Assembly: GCA_023614405.1 (NCBI GenBank)
Contig: CM042685.1
Location: 92,494,684-92,558,683 of the forward strand
Direction of reading: 5' to 3'
DNA length: 64,000 nucleotides
Origin: Avena insularis
Lineage: Eukaryota; Streptophyta; Magnoliopsida; Poales; Poaceae
Shown here: positions 56,727-64,000 of the stretch, piece by piece
Layout: every line of letters begins with the position of its first letter
Position numbering within the stretch: the stretch's first letter is position 1
The notes under the pieces: generated by a model
Database searches by the model: none
What the model was told of the DNA's origin: nothing
The model's input: only the letters and a program-made list of their open reading frames with translations
Translations under genes and position numbers: made by a program

Positions 56727-58254
56727 ACCCTCTCTAGTCCTGTTACATAAAGCGAATACTCATACTTACATCATGCATATGTTTTCTAAACTCAACTCTA
56801 TGCACAGTGCTAGTCACACAAGGAAATCAAGAACCAAATCCAGATAACAACCAAACCTATACCATGTATTATACATGGTTTTTATAAGCTATTACAAACA
56901 ATCCTCACCATTATGGCTTAACTCTCAACTAATACATTACCCGTATTTTGCCAGACCTCACTTACTCACATGAGCATACTCTCACTTATTATGTCATGCC
57001 TCACAAAAACTACAATACACATTACTGGATATGTACCTTATTTAAGCTCTCTACTGCTGCGGATTGTCTCTTCTTACTTTTCTCCCTCTTCTTAGTACTT
57101 CCTGGAATTCCGTCCATGATGACGTGAAGTCCGACGACTACCTTCTGGAGTATATAAACATCCATATGTTGTGCACTCTTGATTAGAAGTACTTAGATTG
57201 AGGTTAGCCATTGAGAAATGACTAGAAAATGCGTGATCTTCCGTGGAATTCTCATGTCCACCTTCAAATGCACTTTCAAAGTAAGATGTATTTTCTGCTT
57301 TTACTTGATTTAGTCATACATATAGATGTAATAACTATCAATGCCTTCTTCCATGTCAATAGGATTGGTACTACCCCCATATGGATCATAGATTCCATGC
57401 AAATCTTGCTGTTTCTACTCCTTTATTAGGATCACAGGGTATAGGATTCTCCCTGGTTCCAGTATAAGATTCTACTCCCCATCCATCATAATTCCAAACT
57501 GGAATACTTGGTTTGGATATTTCCTAAGTTTCCTATTTTGTTTTATACTCGTCCATGGTCTACATGATTATAAAGCCCATTCTGATAATTAGGCATAGGT
57601 TTCGGACTATGGTCCCTCCAACTCATTCTCTTCCTACACCTCTTTTGAGAAGTCTGTTCTAAGATGCCTAGCTTCTCTATCTGAGTCCTTTTATTTCTAT
57701 TGCTTTAGTAGGATCAACATAATCCTCAAGGTTGTATCCAACTCCTGGACTAGAACCTTAATGTGTGTCATGATAGGTATTGAATAATGTACTATTATGA
57801 TCTATGTATTTAGAAGCTAAAGTAGATTTAGTCTGCACAAATGCAGCATGAACCCACTTAAGTTCCGAATTTATGGAATCTTGAGGTATAGTAGTAGGAT
57901 TACTACCTACCAATTTCCTTAGATTCTTGTTTTCGAAGACTGGTTATTGCTTCTAAAACTGCAATTTGATACGCTGCCGCCATACATCTCATCTCCTCAG
58001 ATGACATTTCTTCACTTATCCCCACCTTTTTGGTAATATAAGCACTACACGGTACTTAACTAACACTTTCCTGTCATGGAAACTGTAAACCTTGATGAAA
58101 AGTCAAGATTTGCAATTCCAGATTCCATAAAAGTTGTCTCAAAATATTTGTCCAATCACCTACATAGTAATCTAAAGTCCTATACATCACTTGAACATTC
58201 CGGTTTGAGTACCGAGATGTCATTTCTCAATGTAGATAATAGATTATCATTAGT
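56727..58254 (-). mobile_element. Gypsy leader, left part
   Basis: Non-coding sequence between the gag ATG and the solo LTR B insertion. It continues at 61449. Short frames (57229-57429, 58076-58264) show no protein family. Confidence 0.6.
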
Positions 58255-58259
58255 CCTAC
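58255..58259. repeat. Target-site duplication CCTAC (left copy)
   Basis: Matches 61444-61448 exactly and abuts solo LTR B. Confidence 0.88.
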
Positions 58260-61200
58260 TGTAACACTACGGTTCTGAAAAGACCGTAGCTTCTATGTGA
58301 CATGCCAATCCCTAGATCGGTTCATTGGCCCACAATAGAATAAAGAGGAATAACATAGCAAAATATCCGTGTATCATAAATAACGATGATCCAGAGTAAC
58401 ATTATTAAAATAAAGGCTTAGCTCAAGGCTAGCTCAGCTTATTCAAGTAGCAACATAAATAAAATAACTCCTCCATTCTTCAAATTTCCCACAAGTGAAC
58501 AAGTGCTGAGTGGAGTACCGTGGCCTAAATCGATCACTCAGAATCTGAATATACTGCAACATGAAACGTAGCAGCCCTGAAGGGTCAATACATGGAATGT
58601 ATGGCAAGTAGTGCTATTAAAGGAGACAATAGGGCTAACATCAACATGCATATTTGGCAAGTGGAGCTGTGGCTAGCTTGCATTTGCAAATAACTTTGTC
58701 CTACTTTCTTAAATAGTTTTTAATTTTCTTTGAAAAGATCCCAATTAAGTTAACCCATCAACATTAAAGCAATTATGAAATTAGAATGAGCGAGAAACAT
58801 GTCATGAACTCAATATCAAGCAACTCAGATGTCCATAACCAGGGACACGACTAATCGATTAGTTTATACACCCTGCAGGGGTTAGTACACTTTACCCATG
58901 TGACTTGGCCAGCCCAGCTCGTACCACCACTCTCATATTGGGTGATGATAGGGAGAAGTCCAAGAAGGGACCGTTCGGGAAGTAGCTCCCCAAACCCGAA
59001 ACGCACCGGTCCAACCTACCAAAATTCTACATCTCTGGATACGTGGGTTCGAGTTACCACAACCTACTGAGTCCAACTAACCGCCCATTTCATTATTGGC
59101 ACATGGTTGTACACGTAAGCTACAAAATAAAGAAGCCAATCATTTTCTCTTGATACCTAGGTGCCTTTCCGCAATGATACCACCAAAATTTTCAATCCCA
59201 TCACACCCAGGAGATTCATTGATTAAGTTGTTTTTAGTTTTCGCAAACCAACACATTTAGAAACAACCTTCAGAGATGTACCCCCGCCCTCGTTCATCAT
59301 AGCATGGTTAAGCACATCTACCAACGGTGAATCATCTACAGGGAAGCCCTACCACATAATAGGACATAGCATAGCGATAGTAAAATCATACACATGCATC
59401 TACAAAATACACGACAATGCATTAAAAATAGTAGGACAATATCATGAACAAAGTAGCATCTACTTGCCTTAGCTGTAGCGGTCGAACGAACAATCCTCAT
59501 ACGAGCAAACGTTGCACTCGTCACAATCTACACGATACAATTGCAGTCACATAAACAAACCAAACACAACCATATACAAACATGACGATGCAAGATGCAT
59601 GCATGACAAGTTGAACAATGCTACAATAGCTTTCTATAACCTTATTCAGTATACCTACTGTATGCATGCATGGAGAACATTTTAAATACATTGGAAACAA
59701 AACATGCAATTTTAAATGACCAAACAATTGAGCTATAACCCAATTATTAAGCCACTGCTATTGAACAATTTGTAAAATCTTTGAAAAATAGCTAATGTGT
59801 AGGCAACCTAAAATAGAACCAGTACCAACTGGAATCACTCAAAAAGGATTTATAGAATTTCCTAAGCAATTAAAATACTCCAGTAAGCCCTTTTATAGAT
59901 TCTGCAATTTCCAGTACTGTAAGTCTACCCTTTTAATTCACTAACAGATTCTTCTTGTTCTACTGATTCCAGGGACATCTCATTTGAAATTTTTGGAGTT
60001 GTAGAACTTTTACTATGAATTAATTACTCTAAAAAGGACATTAAAATATTTAATTAATCACAGTTAAACCTTGCTACAAAAGTATGAAATTATTGTTCAG
60101 GAATATTCTACGTGAAACACTGAATCCATCCATACCTTATTTGTAATTTTTGGCCCAGTAGATTAATTTATATGAATTTTACAAGTTTTAACTAATTTCT
60201 GCCAAATTAAATCGAATAAAAAAATATCAATCAAAGCCGACTGACTTTGACGATGCTGACGTGGCACGCTGACCAGTCAGCGGTCAAAGCACCAGTCCAC
60301 GGTCCATCTGGACCGTCCATCTCAGATCTAAGGGCAGGGGGCTGGCGGCGCTCACCTGTGGTCAACGACGGCGGCGGCGGCTCGGCAACGACGGTGGTGG
60401 CGTCTCAGGCGGCGGCAGATGGTACGACGGCGTGCGGGGCGAGGCGGCGAAGCTTGACGTGGCGGCGGCATCGGCCCTCTCGTCTGCGGGCGGCGGCAGC
60501 GAGAAGCTGGAGTGCGGCGTCGGCATTGGCTCCGGCGAGAGCAACGACGATTAATTGCCGGCGTTCCGTGGCTTTACAGACGGGGCAAAACATACTGGGT
60601 GAATCAGTGCCTGCATGCGAAGCTACTTGCGAGAAGAATCGGGGCCAGGGCGTGCCGTAGCTCGCGGCTCGAGCTCCTACAGTGCGCTTCCGACGGCGGC
60701 GATGAGCGGAAAATAAATCCCCCGCTGCTAGGGCTTGCGGTGATCGCGGGAGGGGAAAAAGGTGGTGGCGGCGCGACCCTTTGTAGTGGGGCACTTGACG
60801 CAGGAATCGGGTGGGATTCAGAGGGAAACGCGGCGACGGGTGAGCGATGTCCGTGCTCCAGACGAAATGGGCGGCGGCGCGCGCTGACAGGAGGGTCCCA
60901 CGTGGCGGTGGCAGGCGGCGGCTGATGGGCGGGGCCCTCCTGGCAGTAGCTCAAAGCGGGGCGGTGGCGCTTAGGTATTGGCTATGCGCGCGTGTGTTGC
61001 TACTGCCGCTGGCCCCATGCCGTTCAGGACTCGGCTGGGCCGCGGGCTGGCTGGCTGCACCGGCGCTGCTCTTCTCTTTTTTTTTGATTTTTTCCTTTTT
61101 CCTGGGCAATTCCTAACTGAAATTAAAGTCTACATAAGACAAAACTGTCTAGTTTTTAACCAAATTTTCAGTTTGACATAACATTTGAAGTGTAGCTCCA

Positions 61201-61443
61201 AATGAGGTGATTCAAATTGCTGCGGGTTCGTATCGGAACTCTCTATGCATCTGTGCCTTCCAAACAACTAAACTAAGTCTTTCCAGCATAAGCAAGATAT
61301 AAACCGAGCACTCATGTATATGTGATAAAGACATGCAAGTGGGTTTTGACAAAAAGTTTGAAAATGAACTTTTTTGCGATGATGCTCATGATGCAATGAC
61401 ATGCATGATATGCAGTACCAAATATAAAATTTGGGATGTGACA
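58260..61443 (-). mobile_element. Solo LTR B (Gypsy, Tekay-like), 3184 bp
   Basis: The plus strand starts TGTAACACTACGG and ends GGGATGTGACA; read on the minus strand it begins TGTCACATCCCAAATTTT and ends GTGTTACA, i.e. TG...CA. Both flanks are CCTAC with no internal region, the mark of a solo LTR formed by recombination between two LTRs. It contains CCCTGCAGGG at 58871-58880 and a GC-rich leader-like block at 60247-61080. Frames of 60-137 codons in that block on both strands overlap and are LTR shadows. Confidence 0.85.
60247..61080 (-). promoter_or_regulatory. GC-rich, 5'-UTR-like block of solo LTR B
   Basis: On the minus strand this resembles the first exon of a plant gene: a GC-rich leader with CAAGCCCTAGCAGC, runs of CGCCGCCGC, and a donor-like GACCACAG|GTGAGCGCC near 60355. 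Large Tekay-type LTRs often have such a leader with an intron in the 5' UTR. It is not a host gene. Confidence 0.45.
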
Positions 61444-61448
61444 CCTAC
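61444..61448. repeat. Target-site duplication CCTAC (right copy)
   Basis: Identical to 58255-58259. Confidence 0.88.
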
Positions 61449-61633
61449 CAGGTTATAACTTATTATTATTAGGCCAAATTACATCATAATAAAGAATTAT
61501 CGCACTAGAAACATGACAATGTAATTCTCAAGCGAATACTCATCATATTTCCAGAGAACTCTTTATCGTTGCTAACATACTTCCTACAAGTTCTACCCAT
61601 TTAATAGGTTTCCAACCTAAGGTCAAAGCTTTT
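61449..61633 (-). mobile_element. Gypsy leader, right part
   Basis: Rejoins the leader broken by solo LTR B and leads to the PBS. Confidence 0.6.
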
Positions 61634-61645
61634 GCTCTGATACCA
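61634..61645 (-). promoter_or_regulatory. Primer-binding site of the Gypsy element
   Basis: TGGTATCAGAGC on the minus strand, two bases from the LTR; initiator tRNA-Met type. Confidence 0.92.
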
Positions 61646-61647
61646 GC

Positions 61648-64000
61648 TGTGGTGACCTAGCATATCACTGCATGTTGTAGTAAACTATAGTCGTGGACAT
61701 AACACTCACGGAGTACCATTCCGCAAATATTACATCCTCAGAGTGGTACAACAGAAACAAAGCGGGTCCACATCATATATTATCATTATTACAACTATAA
61801 ATTACATGACGACTTGGAGATCCTCCTAGGTCCATAGAGTTATCCCGATGACTCAGGGCTAAACTATAATAACTTGGAGAACAGAAAAAAGAAGCAACTA
61901 AGGTTTATACGAGATTTAATATAGATAGAGGATAGATATCTATGATACTGTACTAGATCACTATATATGCTACATCTACACTTCAGATACGTCGGTCTCC
62001 ATTCCATAGATGTTTCCTTAATTGTTCCCTTCGACGCTTCTAGATACTTCTGGTTCTTCATAGCGGAATTCTTCTTGGTCTTCAATTGAATATAGTATTT
62101 CCTCTTCCTGACCGTTAATGTATTTAGAATCTAGCAAGGGTTAAGAAGATACGTTGAGTACGAGTGTACTCAGCAAGTTCACTAAAAAGGAGTGTTTGAT
62201 GCACTATATCTACAGCCACAGACCATAGGTCGTAGGCAATGCAAGTTTTTGTAAACATTTCTTCAAGGGTTGCTTCTATTCTAAAAAGCTATGTCCGTCA
62301 GCCTTCACGGGTTTACCAGAACTTTCATGGAGTTCCTTTCCCTCCACGTTCGTAGCTCCTTCCCGGAAAAGGGAGTAACAAGTTACAATTTTTACACTCT
62401 GCAGAGGTGCGTCACTTTACCCATGAGAGATCTTAGCTTTGTTGCACATCCGGGCCGCGAACCCGTTCACACTTCCTTGGTATGAGGCCCAGACTAATAT
62501 CCAAGCCAATCACTGTCCTTCTCCGCGACCCCGCATACACAGCAATTGTTGTATGCCCAAACTCAAGGTAGACTTTTCCCCGTATAAAACGGCTATACCT
62601 TAGTTGGATACACACAACAACCATTAACACTAGAAATCTGTCTTTGTAAGTCCAGATCCACGGTAGACTTTTCCCCGTATGAAACGGCTATACCCATGAT
62701 CTGCAACTTACAAATGCCCAGAACAGTGTCCAATGCATGCGAAAGGGAGCCGATCCAGCTGACTTCTCCGTCCCATTCCAAATCTCATGGTTAACGCATA
62801 ATATACGGCGCAAGAATCACTGACGACATGGGTTGTTAAGTCCTATATAATATGTTCCTTTACCACCGGAACTTTCATAGAAGGTTATTACCTCATGGTA
62901 AATAACCTATAATCATATTATTATAAAAACAGTGTTTTCTGAACTTTTTCAAATGCAGGTGATGACAACACTGGATTTGTAAAATACTTTACAGAAAATA
63001 ATCAAAGGACATGAGCAAGTGTGAACTTGCCTTGATATAGCGGAGTATTGTAGTCGAATGTCCCGACTTGACCCTGGACCTCGGGTTCTATAAGAATACA
63101 ATCATTGCCCGGTAAGGACAATTTTTAGAGAAGCAATATGATGTTATGCATAAGTAATGAGATGCATAATCTAAAGTCCCAAGTAATTCCCCAACCGTTA
63201 CAAGTGAGTTGTATTTAGAGGATTTTTTTAGGATGTGATTTATCTTTAAGTTTAATTCATAAAAGAGAGTAGTTGTAAGGATTTTTGGATAACATATAAG
63301 ACATGAAAGTAAGGTACAATTGTAATACAATTCTAAGATTGGGTGATATCATGTAATCATTACAAGTTTTATGTTTTAATTTTGTTATGTCTTAAAAGAA
63401 ATGGTTTAATGTGTATTTTGGAAGTGGCAAAAAGAATAATATTTGAAGAAAATATTCCTTATGTTAAGTTATTCAACTCTAGAGATTAATAAGATTAAAG
63501 TTATGGTTTCTGATAAGGTTTAAATGATCTTGAGACATTATATACCTAGCTTATGATATATCAGACCAAAGTTAACTATAAAGACATAATTGGACTTGAG
63601 ATATAACATTTATGGTATTAACAACAATTAGGGTTTTTCCTAAGAATAATGAAACTTAGTCTTAAAGACTTAAAGATAGTATATTTAATATTCATAGATT
63701 ATTCTATAAGATTTTGCTATATAAAGAAAATAGGTGAATTTATTTTATAATATATTTAGTGAATACTAAGTTTGTTAATATGATTATATATGAATTGAGA
63801 TCACTTACTTCTAATTTAAGTTAATGATTTGCAAGACTAACTTTGTAAATCTTGGAGCTATAGTTGATTAAATATTTTAAAGGAATATTATAAAATTGAT
63901 TGTTTATATTCTGATAGTATCCTAAATTATAATTATAGGTTAGACTATTTTAGAGTTAAAAGATTGTGTTTTGAACATGATTATTTCTTACTTAGGAAAT
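61648..64000 (-). mobile_element. Gypsy 5' LTR, open at the right edge
   Basis: On the plus strand it starts TGTGGTGACCTAGC directly after the PBS. It contains the spliced-leader-like phrase TTGCTGAGTACACTCGTAC (minus strand, about 62160-62180) and a variant CTCTGCAGAG of the CCCTGCAGGG motif (62397-62406). I see no clear LTR start before the window ends, so it is at least about 2 kb or is followed by unassigned AT-rich DNA from about 63100. It does not align with the 3' LTR at 53406-55357. Confidence 0.6.

Noticed and set aside
1..64000. A new defence, toxin or other coherent gene system
   Set aside because: All recognisable coding sequence is retrotransposon gag/pol, gene fragments or relics. 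There is no gene cluster with shared strand, spacing or intact frames to support such a system.

Overview
This window is intergenic DNA from a large grass genome, most likely Triticeae (wheat, Aegilops, rye or barley group). The main reason is a BARE/WIS/Angela-type Copia retrotransposon with ~1.7 kb LTRs, together with nested Gypsy LTRs, CACTA-type ends and long degenerate tandem arrays. I see no intact host gene, no tRNA or rRNA gene, and no CRISPR or bacterial feature. Almost every sizeable reading frame belongs to a mobile element or is a relic. Family names come from recognised motifs, not from database searches.

Layout. 1-3060: ~660-bp tandem array with a decayed edge. 3.25-8.0 kb: tRNA-like repeats and a decayed multi-exon gene relic on the minus strand. 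8.0-8.3 kb: a CACTA-type end. 8.3-10.2 kb: Gypsy LTR pieces. 10.2-13.7 kb: a block with an exon fragment of a cationic amino-acid transporter, closing with a second CACTA-type end. 13.7-15.1 kb: 5' part of a minus-strand Gypsy element. 15.1-15.7 kb: LTR-like remnant. 15.7-28.25 kb: a minus-strand Copia element (LTR 26909-28250) split by a complete BARE-like Copia (17145-25797, TSD ATCAC).

28.27-35.53 kb: a segment bounded by ~300-bp inverted repeats and filled with ~510-bp degenerate repeats. 32851-47524: a recent direct tandem duplication of ~7.4 kb. Each copy carries the right part of that segment, SINE-like repeats, the left part of a solo LTR and the 5' end of a Reina-like chromovirus. 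The second copy continues into the rest of the chromovirus (to 52378) and the right part of the solo LTR (to 53297). 53.4-64 kb: a Gypsy mosaic on the minus strand (LTR, remnant of the pol C-terminus, gag, leader, PBS, a second unrelated LTR) whose leader holds a 3184-bp solo LTR (58260-61443, TSD CCTAC).

The elements do not work together as a system; they record successive insertions. The relative order can be read in places: SINE-like repeat, then solo LTR inside it, then chromovirus inside the LTR, then the 7.4-kb duplication, then a 164-bp deletion in one copy. I found no convincing new biological system. The most informative items are the duplication junction, the nested insertions with matching target duplications, the unrecognised gene relic at 3.7-6.9 kb, and the inverted-repeat-bounded segment.
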